A stretch of DNA of 64,000 bases from Chara braunii. Its lineage: Eukaryota; Streptophyta; Charophyceae; Charales; Characeae. Below, piece by piece: positions 33,949 to 44,659 of the stretch. The notes under the pieces were generated by a model. It was given only the letters and a program-made list of their open reading frames with translations, was not told the origin of the DNA and searched no databases. The DNA is taken from the NCBI GenBank assembly GCA_003427395.1, contig BFEA01000335.1, positions 1,436,424 to 1,500,423 of the forward strand. The letters run 5' to 3'. Numbering within the stretch: position 1 is the first letter of the stretch; every line of letters begins with the position of its first letter. The position numbers and the translations under genes were made by a program.

Positions 33949-33952
33949 TTCT

Positions 33953-34420
33953 TCTTGTTTATTCTAAGGGGAGATCAAGCGAAAAAAACAAACATGTTTT
34001 CATAAGCTTGGATTATCTGGTCTGGAGCTACGCACATGCTGAAACTAGAAGGGTAAATATTGACTATACTTTTATACTATTCTACTTATGAACAGACAAG
34101 TCAGACATGTTTCCATAAGTTTGGATTATCTGACTATAGCTTCACAAATTGAAGAGAGTATCAATTAAGAATAAACTTGTGGTAAGAATGGGTAGGTTGA
34201 ACCTTGTTTCCAAGTTGAACGGTTGAGTTATATGCTGCCTTAAAAGATTAAGTGCAGAAAGTTATATATAACTTGGATATTTTAAATAACTCATGGTGAC
34301 TAGATTAGACAACCTAGTCATATGTCCAAGGAAAATAAAAGTTGTAATGCCTTGTATTTATGTATATCAAATGGTTGAGCTAAACATATTTCCATAACTT
34401 TTGATGGTCTAGCTTTACGC
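33953..34420 (+). repeat. Class I hairpin array A, right part
   Basis: Continuation of 24006-24249 after the gypsy insertion. Clear hairpins: AGTCAGA/TCTGACT around CCATAAGTTTGGAT (34099-34135, 7 bp, perfect); TGACTAG/CTAGTCA (34297-34320, perfect, loop eroded); AGCTA/TAGCT around CCATAACTTTTGAT (34378-34414). A loop copy at 34000-34014 has lost most of its stem. Confidence 0.75.
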
Positions 34421-34699
34421 CTTATGTAAGTTGGGTATAAGAGATAAATCATTGAAAGATTGTGAACTATTGTTTGACTAGGTTCAACCTTGGGGATGGT
34501 GAGAGTACTTACCATTTTGGTTTGGCCTTGCGTGTGGATGAGTGAGATCACTACTTAGTCTGAGTTTCTGTTTGACAGGTAGTTGTTTTAGTTGCTCGCC
34601 ACGTGATAGAGCTATAGGAGTAAGTTCAATTTCTGCATTTTATGAGTTAACTTTTTTTTTACTTAGGTGAATTCTCGCATTTTCTGGATCATTTATTAT

Positions 34700-35365
34700 A
34701 TTTACCTTTGTATAAATCTTGGTAAGCTACTTTCTCTACGAGAAACGATGCCAAAATTTTTACAAAACCAAAAAGTTAGACTTAAAAAAAAAAAAAAAAA
34801 AAAAGTCAAATCTGACTTTCAAAAATTCATTTTTTTGTCTAAGTTTATATCTAATTTAATACGAATTTGAAAAACCTTTTTTTATAGGGGAAGCACTGCC
34901 GAATTTTTTACTAATTCAGGGAGTTTGACGAAATTTAACTTTGGAAAATCAAGATTATTTCAGATTTAGTATTTAGCTTTATATAAATTTTGGAAAGCTA
35001 CTTCTTCTAAGGGAAGCGCTAACGAAATTTTTACAATCTAAAGTGTTAGTCAATTTTTTGTCTTTATTAAACTCAAGTCTTATGTTTGAGTTCATATATG
35101 AGTCAATATAAATCTGGGAAGTCTAGTTTTCTAAAGGGGATGCTGTCCAGTTTTTTTTGCTAATTTAGAGAGTTAGACAAAATTTGACTTTCTAGAGTTA
35201 AAGATTATTTCAATTTTCATATTAGAGCTAGTATAAATTTTGAGAAGATACTTTTCCTACGGGAAGCGCTGCCAAAATTTTCTGAGTTTAAAGGAGATAA
35301 ATTATATTTTGATAGGTATCAATTTTGACAATTCACCATAAATAGGGGAGATTCTGCCACAGGTC
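34700..35365 (+). repeat. Class II hairpin array A (120-130 bp period)
   Basis: Five clear modules near 34707, 34880, 34981, 35106 and 35228, and a sixth remnant at 35340. Each reads TATAAATTTTGGaAAG, CTTTTCCTACGGGAAGCGCT, GCCAAAATTT, then AGTTAGACAAAATTTGACTT. AAATTTTGG pairs with CCAAAATTT and TTCC with GGAA, giving a bulged hairpin. A poly-A run (34783-34804) interrupts the first spacer. Same array, reversed, at 41455-42020 and 45655-46040. Confidence 0.8.
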
Positions 35366-35973
35366 TACCTTTCTTTGGACATTGACTTAGAGATAAACCT
35401 GGACTTAGTTAGCAGACGGATCTTGAGTGAGAATGTGCTATGAAAATTTATTCCCAATACACTGATAGTTAGCCTTGGGCATCGACCTGTCATATCTTAC
35501 AGGTCCTCTTGATCGTTTTGATTCAAGATTTGGACTAGATTCAACTTGATTGTTCGAGGATCATCTTCTATTACCAGTGATTACAGGTCGGTTGCAGATT
35601 CGTCGGTTTACGATTCAACTCCAACTCACTCTTGTCATGTCAACCTAAAGGTTTTAGCCTTGTGGTTTGAATTGTTTTTTCGAGTTTTCACCCGAACTTC
35701 TTTGAATAGCCATTTAACAAAGATACTAAGTGTTTTATTTATGAAAGGGGACAAAGGTTGGGGCTTGCATGACTACAGCAAGGGGTGTGCGCGCAAAGAA
35801 TGGTTGAAGTTAACCTCGTATAGTGTATGAACATTTTTGTGAATCTTTTATATGATTGCATGTATGTTTTGTGGTTCGAACTTTAGATTTGATTGTCTGC
35901 GATCGCATACTAATATATGGTTTAGAGGAGTCTCACTGTGATTGTGAGAAGTAGACGTATCATATTATATATC
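35366..35973. other. Spacer between class II array and R3
   Basis: No gene. It is colinear with 40740-41440 and 44990-45650 on the opposite strand, including TGATTTTATT-type AT-rich stretches and GTTGACCCCG-like phrases, so it belongs to the composite repeat. Confidence 0.6.

Positions 35974-36033
<60 letters not shown>
35974..36033. repeat. (TA)n microsatellite
   Basis: Nearly pure TA repeat of about 60 bp. Short TA runs occur at the same place in copies B (40838) and C (45150), so it expanded within the repeat. Confidence 0.95.
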
Positions 36034-36036
<3 letters not shown>

Positions 36037-36059
36037 TTGAGTGTCCGTGCGGCCTACGA

Positions 36060-36460
36060 CAACCGTGCCTAAAGGTTAATTAGGGTATGCTTTGAGAGAA
36101 AATGGAGATCCACTTTTATCCTTTGCTTTTTTAGAGTTTTCATAGTGGGACGTTGTAGTCTATGACAATCGTCAAATTCAAACCCCTTGATCTCTCCCCA
36201 AGCCCTAGATGATGGAGTTTGTCTCCAAGACCTCGATAGACGATTATTACCACAAATATGAACCTGTGTACCACCCACTCTCCACAGGGTGCAGAAGAGG
36301 GTGTGGTCGCCAACCGCCTTGGCGGTTGTGTAGCGTCGAGAGATTAACTCCTCAAGGCGAGTGTCAGCCGACACTTGAGTGTTAAACGTGACCCCGAGAT
36401 CATCAAGGACCACGTGCTTATGAGTACTACATAGTAGTCCATCATTGCGACTGGTTGCAT
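36060..36460 (-). repeat. R3 module, copy A
   Basis: Contains CAACCGCCTTGGCGGTTG (36308-36333), a near-perfect palindrome, and AGTGTCAGCCGACACT, a second. Shares CCACCCACTCTCCACAGGGT and GTACTACATAGTA with 40333-40690 and 44660-45020 (opposite strand). Confidence 0.75.
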
Positions 36461-36574
36461 ATATCTGCATTGTTAGTTGATATGAGAAAGCCTTACGTCT
36501 GCGCCGTTTTGTACAACAAGTCTCGACCACGTTGCCTAACTGATTTCCCCGTGGAAAGGTTATGGGTTGGACAC

Positions 36575-37085
36575 TAAAGGGACTAGGAGTGTTGCTGTGT
36601 TGGTTAAGTGTGTTTTTTTATTTTATGTTTTAAAGTGTAGTGTAAAGCGTGGTGAGTGAGATGCTTTCTAGTCGACCGATGACGAATCTCGCTTGGGACT
36701 TCAGCCCCCCAACGCGTCGGTTAGCATGAGGGTCCGATAGAGGCGTAGGACCTCGCGTACCCCCAAGACTACAACGTACGAGAAACGCCGTTGGTTGACC
36801 CACCCTTGCGATTGCAACTGATTAGCTTTCGTACTGTGGACTGGTAGCTCGGTGGGGATACACCCACCGAAGGGAGGTGACAACTCCCGCAGGTGGAGGT
36901 AAGTAATACCTCACGTAGACCCTATCCGGTCGTAGGAGCTTGCGAGAGGTATGCCTGACACACTCAGCCGGAGTGGCTGCGGAAGCTCCATTACTATCGC
37001 GACATGACCAACTCCTACGTAACGTGACCAGGAGGGTCCCGCCCTGCACGGGACCGATGGGCTCGACAACGTGGTGATTTGAGGC
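36575..37085 (+). repeat. R4 module, copy A
   Basis: Marked by AAAGGGACTAGGA, TAGTCGACCGATG, TGGTAGCTCGGTGGGGATAC, GGTGACAACTCCCGCAG, CCGGTCGTAGGAG and, at the end, CGTGACCAGGAGGGTCCCGC then GCTCGACAACGTGG. Copies at 38920-39420, 51833-52320 (plus) and 44010-44500 (minus). TAGCTCGGTGGG resembles a tRNA A box, but I see no matching B box. Confidence 0.75.
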
Positions 37086-37087
37086 GA

Positions 37088-37420
37088 TTGGAATGACGGT
37101 TGATTGTGACTATCCTTGAAAATCGTGGTGCAGTTGTGTTCCACCAATTTACAGAGAATTTCATTATTGGTATATTTATGAGACCTATACAAACAAAAAG
37201 AGAAGCTACATCTGCAGAAAAGAATAGAAAACGTAGTGCACCTAAATAGATAAATAGCAGTATTAATACGGAAGTGTTTCGAGCATCCCAAACCCAAAAG
37301 GTTCCCCACATAGGTTTTCCCCAAAAACTTCCAGTAACTAGAGTGAAGAAGGTGAACAAAGCGCCTATTTTGGCACTAATCTTTAACCCAAGAGACTTGA
37401 TTTTGTGCCTTCCATTTCAC
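37088..37420 (-). pseudogene. ccmC: Mitochondrial ccmC fragment, NUMT
   Basis: Minus strand, from about 37400 downward: ISAKIGALFTFFTLVTG, then SFWGKPMWGTFWVWDARNTS, VLILLFIYLGALRF, SADVASLFVCIGLINIPIMK and FSVNWWNT. This is the heme-handling CcmC protein of the plant mitochondrial cytochrome c maturation pathway, including the tryptophan-rich WGTFWVWD motif and the following membrane segments. The N-terminal half is absent and homology fades after WWNT, where R4-type sequence begins. The frame is still open over about 100 codons, so this insertion may be younger than the atp1 one. Confidence 0.88.
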
Positions 37421-37969
37421 GGCATGAATTTGGGTACTTAGGAGAGATATCCCATTATGACTTTTTGTGCTTCGCACCTGCTGATTAAGCTCCAGTTTAA
37501 GCTCTTCAGATAAGAATTGAGTCACCAACCTACTATGTGGGGCACGAGGATCATGTGAGACTTATTGTTTGGAACACCCTCCTAGAGGGTTACCCCACTT
37601 GAGTCCTCTCAATGGACCTGACTTTTGCTTATTCAGATATTTGGGGAAGGACGCATACCGTCGTTAAGTGGAAAGGCTACAACTCGTAGAGTTGTACGAC
37701 GATCATTTTCTTTTTATTTGGGGTATTGCTCGACTTTTTTGAGTGAGCCGATTCAAACTTCACTCAAGGTCAGTTCATTGACTCAAACTTTCTGTCACAT
37801 ATGTGTGAACCCACACTTTGCTTGACCATATTTGTTTTGAACGTTCAAAAGAAAAGGTAGAGGAAAGTTGTGTGAGTCATGCATGTGAATGGAAATGTCT
37901 AACTCAAGTATGAGATTGTATTGTTTTTTTTTCAACTTGTTGCTTGGCTTGGTGTATAGGTATGGTGAA
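37421..37969. other. Intergenic DNA
   Basis: No gene or repeat partner recognised. Confidence 0.4.
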
Positions 37970-38925
37970 AAATGATTGCAAAGGAGGTTGATTGTGTCTA
38001 CATGGGGTGATGAAAAAATATATATATTTTTTCTACCTGCCACATATCTGCTTGTCAAAAGGGCTTGTTGTTTTGAAAAAGATTAATCAAGTGAGTGTCA
38101 TAAAAATAATTTGTTTTAACTAAAGCAGGTAAGGTCAAATGAACTTAGTTTTTTCCAGAGGATCGACCCTTTCTATCCCGAATGACCTTATCCACCTGTA
38201 CATGTCCAGATGATTCTCATTTTGTATCACCTCTAACTTTTTTTCGTCCAAGTTGACTTGAACTCAGACGAAATAAGAGTAACTGAAAACTACTCGCAGT
38301 GGACATATTATCTTTCTTCAGGGAGCATCTGAGGCAGGGGTTCGTTGCTTTGGGAACCGCCACTGTTATCGACCCAGAGTGGACCGTTGTAGGGGGGGTA
38401 CTTTGTTGATTTGGTGGAGATCGTCTGACTTCTGAGATCCAAGTCTTGTGCTCGGGCGAGGAGGCGGAGTACCCTAGACCACTTCCTAGAGGAAGAGGCA
38501 TGCAACACTTCAAGCAATACACCTAATTAAGAATCATCTGCAAAGCAGTTTGTTATCCAATAAGATTTGTAATGTATGGAGACATGTTTGCGTACCTAAT
38601 CTTAGATTGGCGGTAGGCTGGAATGAATGACTTTGACAGTGCGTCCCATCAAATCAAAACTAAGGCAGACCGACTACCTTGTCGGTTGCATCGAGGTTAT
38701 TGTCGGAAACGAACTTCTCGTTGACAGTCGTATGATTTATAATTATCGAGTTCGACCCGAGGCGGTCAGATCTTATTTCGATCTTGTATTATTGGATGTA
38801 ACTTATGATGATTCAAATTATTTCAGTTATCATTTCATATTGGATATATTTATGTCAACTACGGTCTATATTTTTTATGTAATTATCTGTGGATGTTTTA
38901 ACTTTTTTTTTACTATGCGTCTAAG
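37970..38925. repeat. Repeat unit X1
   Basis: Colinear with 50880-51833, same orientation. Shared blocks: AGGTCAAATG-ACTTAGT, GATTCTCATTTT, CGACCCAGAGTGGACC, ACCACTTCCTAGAGG, then AAACTAAGGCAG and AAGGGACTAGGATTAAT leading into R4. A minus-strand frame of about 95 codons (38217-38522) stays open and aligns without frameshift to 51165-51449; the shared core reads PLPLGSGLGYS. On the other strand REHL-GF and VIDPEWT are shared, but that frame has a stop here. Function unknown. Confidence 0.75.
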
Positions 38926-39420
38926 GGACTAGGATTAATATATGGGTTTCACGTTTGGTTGAGACCGTCCTAGTTGACCGGCGTACGTTTCGTACTTAGG
39001 AGATCAGCGCCCTAAGGAACAGATGACGCCCGGGTCCACTTGGCATTAACCAAGTGTATCTATACTAAAGTGAACGAGCAAACGCCCTCAGCCGACCTAC
39101 CTCTGCAATTGCATTTAAAAGTTTTCGTACTTGGGTCAATAGCTCGGTAGGGATACGCCCCTAAGGGTGGTGACAACCCCTTAAGGAAGGCAAGTTGTGC
39201 TCGATGAGAACCTATCATGTCGTAGGAGACCACGGGAAGTACGGTTGGTGCACCTGGCTAGAGCGGCGAAGGAACGACGTGACCACGTCCGTCTCGGTGG
39301 ATCGTGGGATTATTTTGCGTCGTCCTCGAGTTGTTTCTATAGTTTTCGTTTAACTCATGCGTGACGTGGCCAGGAGGGTTTTTGCCTTTTGCGAAAAGGC
39401 GGGGGCCAATGCGCTCGACA
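38920..39420 (+). repeat. R4 module in unit X1
   Basis: Shares TTGAGACCGTCCTAG, GTACTTAGGAGATCA, CCTACCTCTGCAATTGCAT, TAGCTCGGTAGGGATACGCC and GTGACGTGGCCAGGAGGG with the other R4 copies, and is closest to 51833-52320. Confidence 0.78.
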
Positions 39421-39429
39421 CGTGGCGTC

Positions 39430-39701
39430 GTCTTAGGTTTAATTTTAGCATTCTCATGTCCGCTTGCCTCTCCAGCCTCGACAAAAAGCGAAGCACTCCC
39501 AATTACAACCATTGCTCTTGAATGTCGCAGACGTCCGGACCAAGATTTAAAAAGTTTTAGTCTTTCGGTTATAGGCTTAGTTTAAATAAACTTTTGCGAG
39601 ACGTCGATCTCATTAAGTCCCCCGATTCAACGAAAAAGTCGGACATCGTCCGAGATCGAAAATCCCCGACAAACACCCTTGTCAGAGTATTTGCCCCGAC
39701 A
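39430..39701 (-). repeat. R2 terminal module, inverted copy
   Basis: Reverse complement of 18470 and 50516: TTAGCATTCTCATGTCC, AGACGTCCGGACC, TCATTAAGTCC, then GTATTTGCCCCGACA at the outer end (39687-39701). It lies at the right end of X1, whereas the copy at 50516 lies at the left of X2, as expected of a terminal inverted repeat. Confidence 0.75.
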
Positions 39702-39734
39702 ACATTTCCGGACCCCATTGAACGACGTCCCCAA

Positions 39735-39872
39735 ATTTGCTGGGCTAAACTTGGCGCCAGATTGTGGGGAGAGTCAACACAACACTCTCGAAATGCGCAA
39801 AATGAGAATGAACTTCCTGTGAGAACACGCACAGACACATCGAGTACTTGTTGTCTTTTTTCGATTTCGTAG

Positions 39873-39928
<56 letters not shown>

Positions 39929-40330
39929 AACATCCCATCCCGAATGAAAGAATCTTCCTCGGAATGTCTCTCTCTCTCTCTCTCTCAATGTCCCACCCAT
40001 AATGAAATAACCTTCCTCTCTCTCTCTCTCTCAACGTCCCACCAAAAACGAAAAAATCTTCCTCGATTCTTTCATTCTGGGTGGGACGTTGAGAAAGAGA
40101 GAGAGAGAAAGAGAGAGGGTGTCAGACACAATTTGACGCCGAGTTTGGTGCGCCAAACTCGGTGCCAGACTGTGGAGAGAGTCGCACATCTCAAAATGTG
40201 CAAAACGAGAATGAACTTCCCGTGAGAACACGGACAAATACATCGAGTAATTTTTATCTTTTTCAGATTTCGAGAGTGGTGTGGAGACGCCCTCTCTCTC
40301 TCTCTCCCCGCCTCCCCCACCTCCCCCCCG
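39735..40330. repeat. Duplicated cassette with CT/GA microsatellites
   Basis: AAACTTGGCGCCAGATTGTG...GAGAATGAACTTCC...GTGAGAACACG (39748-39865) is repeated as AAACTCGGTGCCAGACTGTG... (40154-40270). Between and around them are CT tracts (39878-39930, 39966-39986, 40015-40033, 40288-40307), a GA tract (40094-40119), and CATCCC/CGTCCCACC-AAAACGAA phrases repeated about every 60 bp. Confidence 0.8.
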
Positions 40331-40332
40331 CA

Positions 40333-40690
40333 AATGATGGTGTACTATGTAGTATCCATAACCATTAGGTCCTCGATAATGTCGAGGGTCGTGTTCGACA
40401 CTCAAATGTCGACTGACACGCGTCTTGAGGGGTTGATTTCTCGACGCTCAGCTAGACAACCGTCGAGTGAGGTTGAGAACCACACCCTCTTCTGCACCTT
40501 GCGGAGAGTGGGTGGTATACAAGTTCATGCCTGTGGTGGCAATCGTGTCTTATCGCCCTGGAGACCAACTCCATCATCTAGGGCTTGGAGAGAAATCAAT
40601 GCGTTTAACTTCGACGACTGTCACGGACTACAACATCCAAGTATATAAAAAATATAAAAAACAAAGGATAAAAGAGGATCCCCTTTTTCT
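40333..40690 (+). repeat. R3 module, copy B
   Basis: Opposite strand to 36060-36460. Shares GTACTATGTAGTA, GACACTCAAATGTC, ACCACACCCTCTTCTGCACC, GAGAGTGGGTGGTA. The palindrome of copies A and C is partly lost (ACAACCGTCGAGTGAGG). Confidence 0.75.
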
Positions 40691-40739
40691 CTCAAGACAT
40701 AATCTGTTTAACCCTTACTCACGGTCACAGTAGGTCGCG

Positions 40740-41440
40740 CGAACACTCAAAGCATATGTAGTTACATATATAAAGAGAGTTATAAATATGTGACGATCAC
40801 TTCTCACAATCACAGTGAGACTCCTCTAAGTCATATATATGTATGTGATCGCAGACAGTCAAATTCAAAGTCCGAATCACCAAACGTACCTGCAATAACA
40901 TCAAAGATTCAACTAAAAGTTCATGCACTACGCGGGGTCAACTTCAATCATTCTCCGCTCCCACACTCCTCGCTTTAGCTATACAAGCCTCAACCTTAAC
41001 GCACTCTCCAACAATAAAATACTCAATACCTTTGTTAAATGGTCATTCTATAAAGTCTGTGTAAAAACACAATGAAACAATTCAAACCATAGGGCTAAAG
41101 CCTTTAGGTTGAGTGACAAGAGTGGATTGGAGTTGAATCATGAACCGACAAATCGACAACTTACATGTTATCAGTAATAACAGAAGATGATCCTTGTAGG
41201 ATGAAGTTGAAACTAATTCAAATCTTGAATCAAAGCGATCAAAATGACTTATACCATAAGACAGGTCAATGTCCAAGCTAAATCATCAATGTATGGGGAA
41301 TAAATCTTCATAACACATCCTTATTCAATATTGTCTGCCAAGTAAATCTAAGTCTACCTATAAGCCAGTGTCCAAAGAAAAGGCAGACCTTTGGCATAAT
41401 CTCCCGCATACAGAGTGGATTGTCAGTATCGTCATCGTCT
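40740..41440 (-). repeat. Composite repeat B, spacer between R3 and class II
   Basis: Colinear with 35366-35973 and 45080-45650: TCACAATCACAGTGAGACTC, GGGGTCAACTTCAATCATTC, GGTTGAGTGACAAGAGTG. No gene. Confidence 0.65.
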
Positions 41441-41454
41441 ATCTCCTCTAAACT

Positions 41455-42020
41455 AAAAAATTTTCGGCAGCGCTTTCTATAGGAAAAAAACCTTTTTTAG
41501 AATTTTTACTTAGCTTAAATATGAAAACTGAAACAATATCTAACTTTAGCAAGTCAAATTTTGTTTGACTCCCTTAATTAGTAAGAATTTATGCAGCATC
41601 TTCCTCAGAAAGGTAGACTTCTCATATTTATACTAAATCCGGTATGAACTCAAACATAAAAAGACTTGAGTTCTATTAAGACAAAATTTAACTAACTCCT
41701 TAGATTTGTAAAAATTTCGGCAGCACTTCCCGTAGGGAAATTAGCTTTCCAAAATTTATACAAAACTGCGTTCGAAAGTCTAGAAATAACTTTTAACTTC
41801 CCAAAGTTCAATTTTGTCTAACTCCCTAAATTAACAAAAAATTGGGCAGCACTCTCTTTAGAAGATGAGACTTTCCAGATTTTTACTAAGCATACATAAA
41901 ATTTAGAGAACTTGAACTTTGAAAAGTCAAAATCTGACGAACTCCTTGGTTTTGTAGAAATTTCGACATCGCTTCTCGTAGAGAAAGTAAATTACCAAGA
42001 TTTATACAAAGCCAAGTGCA
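41455..42020 (-). repeat. Class II hairpin array B
   Basis: Five modules at about 41460, 41585, 41705, 41830 and 41950 (period about 122 bp). The best preserved reads AAAAATTTCGGCAGCACTTC, CCGTAGGGAAATTAGCTTTC and CAAAATTTATACAAA (41705-41770). Spacers carry AAGTCAAATTTTGTcTAACT. Confidence 0.8.
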
Positions 42021-42302
42021 AGAAATAATCCGTGAAAATGCGAGAAATTGACTTAAGTAAAATACACTTAGCTAAAAAATTGCAGGAATTGAAACTAACT
42101 CCTATGGCTCTAGCAGGTGGTGAGGTTATAAATCAACTACCTATCAAATTGGAACTCAGACTAAGTAGTAATCTCACTCAGTCACATGCAAAGTCAAACC
42201 ACAAAGGTAAATACTCTCACTAACCGAAAGTTAATTTGGTCAAACAATAGTTCGTAATCTTTCACTGATTTATCCCTTGTACCCAACTTACATAAGACTT
42301 AA

Positions 42303-43027
42303 AGCTAGACCACACAAACTTATGGAATAGTGTCTAGCTCAGACATAGAATATAGACAAACAAAGGACACAACTACTTCTCTCTTCTTTGGGCATATGAC
42401 TAGGTTGACCACCTTAATCGCCCTGAACCGTTTAAGTATCCACGTTATATATAAATGTCTGTACTTAGTCTTTTTGAGGGAGCATATGACCGAACCGATC
42501 ATCTTAGCTCGAGGTTCAGCCTGCTCCTTCTTACCACAAATTTATTCTTATTTAATACTCTCTTCAGTTTGTGATAAGCTATAGTCAGACCACCAAAACT
42601 TATGGGACGGTGTTTAACTAACATGTTCATAGGTAAAATAGTAGTAAAATATAGTCAAGTTATAATCTTTTGGTTCCAGCATATGCGTGACATTGGACAA
42701 ACACCACCCAAACTTATGAAACATGTCTGGTCCTCCGTCCGATCTATTTCCTTAATAGTGAAGCAGGAAGAGGTTGAGTCACCCAAACTTATGGGACAGT
42801 GCTCAGACCCCCTCGCTCAAAACCAAACGAAATTGAGAAAACGCAAAATAAGCAAGGCAACCAAGACACCCAAACTTATGGGACAGTGCTTGGTCCCCAA
42901 AAAGTCAACCACAGACAACCCTCGCAAGTCAGAGCAACCAGATCACCCAAACTTATGAAACATGCCTGGTCCTTCAGGCAACTCAAAAAATAAACATTGC
43001 ACTGGGTCTCCCCAAACTTATGGAGAC
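42303..43027 (-). repeat. Class I hairpin array B
   Basis: Loop motif (plus strand) CCCAAACTTATGGGACA or a close variant. Stems: AGCTAGAC/GTCTAGCT (42303-42339, 8 bp perfect); TAGTcAgAC/GTtTaACTA (42582-42620, one wobble, one mismatch); GGAC/GTCC (42695-42733); GGT-TGAG/CTCA-ACC-type (42772-42809); ACCAAG/CTTGGT (42860-42894); ACCAG/CTGGT (42937-42970); GTCTCC/GGAGAC (43006-43027, perfect). Two further positions, near 42400 and 42487, have decayed. Order matches arrays A, C and D. Confidence 0.85.
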
Positions 43028-43286
43028 TTACTTAGCCTTTGATTGACCCAGTCAAGCACAAGCAATACAACCTTCCTCCCACCTTCCCCAGTTCATCCCT
43101 TAGTATGCTATTAGTCAAAATAAAGGAGAAACTTCAGTTTTTCACACGCATTCATTCCATTCAGATTGATTAGATCCTGAAAAGAAAGTGAAAGTCATAG
43201 GGGAACGCAGACATACAACAGTCAAAACTAGAGGAAGATAGTCAAACATGGGTATAGTGGCGTTATATAGATAGAAAGAAGTATAC

Positions 43287-43560
43287 CTGATGGTTCCCTG
43301 CCTCCATAAATCCTCCTGAGTTCTGGTAGAGCTCTTGCAATCGGTGGGCGGACTCCCCACAGAGCCTTGATGCGGTCCTACGGGTTGCAATCCCCCCTGC
43401 CGCCTTCCTCGCAGAACCAATAGACTAGACTTAGAGTGAGAAAGGCAAAAGGAGATCGGTTTGAGACTCTCAAATCCAAGAAAGGTGCTCTGAGACTCGC
43501 GTGAGAGGGCCTTGGTTTCTTGATACGCCCGAGGGCCCCACAATGGCAGCCAACATGCAC
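43287..43560 (-). repeat. R1 exon-like block, copy B
   Basis: Minus strand ends CAGGGAACCATCAG|GTATAC (junction at 43287/43286). It keeps an open frame that aligns to copy D (LRGRRQ-GLQPVG-HQGSVGS, then PTDC, WRQGT). Whether it is translated is unknown. Confidence 0.65.
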
Positions 43561-44009
43561 AACTGCTTGGTCAAACTTTGAAGTCAAACAACCCTCTGAC
43601 GATCCTCCAATTCATAGCAACAACCGCACTTGCCGACCAAATCACTTCCTCAAGTCACACTGTCTCTTTCTCGGTCTGAACTGTCGTTCCCCAGTCAAAA
43701 AATATTTGCGTTTGAGCAACACCCACCCTCATACTCTCATTCGGGTGCGTGCGCGATATGTCCCGCATCGACTAGTTGTCCGTATAACACCCCAGTCACT
43801 CTTGAACACGCCAGTGTCTTCATACTCCAAAACCAACAGTGTGGCCTCATCAGCTGTCAACTGCTGCACAATGGCGGCACTTTGTCTCACCAACTATCCG
43901 ACAGGCACCACAGTAGTGCACAACCCCGTTCACTAGCCTACCAAAAGGACGTCGAACAATCATGGGACATGAGATGGGCTATCGAAACACTGCAAAGTCC
44001 GACTGTTCT
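43561..44009. other. Intergenic DNA
   Basis: No gene recognised. Confidence 0.4.
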
Positions 44010-44500
44010 AGCTATAGGTGAACTCTCCCTCCGTAGGGCAGTTCCAATAGCAAGGTGCGAGAATACCACATTGTCGAGCGCATCGGTCTCGCACAGGGGA
44101 CCCTCCCGGCCCCGTCACGCAGGATTTTGCAGGACTTCGTCGTAGAGCGTTGCCGCTTCGGCCGAGTGTGCGAGTTATACCTCTTGCGAACCCCTACGAC
44201 AGGATAGGGCCACGCGAGGTACAACTTAGCTCCATCTGCGGGAACTGTCACCATCCCTTAGATGGGTGTATCACCGCCGAGCTACCAAACCACATGCGAA
44301 GACTTTTCGTATGCAATCGTAGAGGTGGCCCGGCCGAGGGCGTTTCTCGTTCGCTGTAGCATAGGGGGTACGTGCAGTTAACGCCCGAACCGGACCCGTG
44401 CGCGAACCGTCGTCCGAGGCGCTGATCTCTCGAACGCGATCCTGCGCCAGTCGACTAGGACGGTCGAATCTAACCACGCAACATGTCTCACAAAAGCTAA
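44010..44500 (-). repeat. R4 module, copy C
   Basis: Reverse complement of the other R4 copies: CATTGTCGAGCGCATCGG, CCGTCACGCAGG, CCTACGACAGGATAGGG, TAGATGGGTGTATCACCGCC, CTAGGACGGTCGAATC. It lies just beyond R3 of copy C, the same relative place as in copy A. Confidence 0.78.
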
Positions 44501-44659
44501 AATTGAACTCCATATGTAAATCGCGCCTAGTCCTACGCTAGACCCATAACTTTTACTAATTTGGATCAGACGAGGATCGCACGCGAGACTCTGAATAAAT
44601 GTCGCGGCAGCACAGGTCTTAGTCATGTCGATTAGTCATGCAAGAATACACAAGCGGTC

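Noticed and set aside
36575-37085. R4 as a self-cleaving ribozyme or group I intron
   Set aside because: I looked for hammerhead CTGATGA/GAAA cores and group I P7-like pairings and saw none that recur in all copies.
42303-43027. Integron attC-like sites (variable stem, conserved core)
   Set aside because: No integrase or cassette genes, eukaryotic setting, and the conserved part is in the loop.
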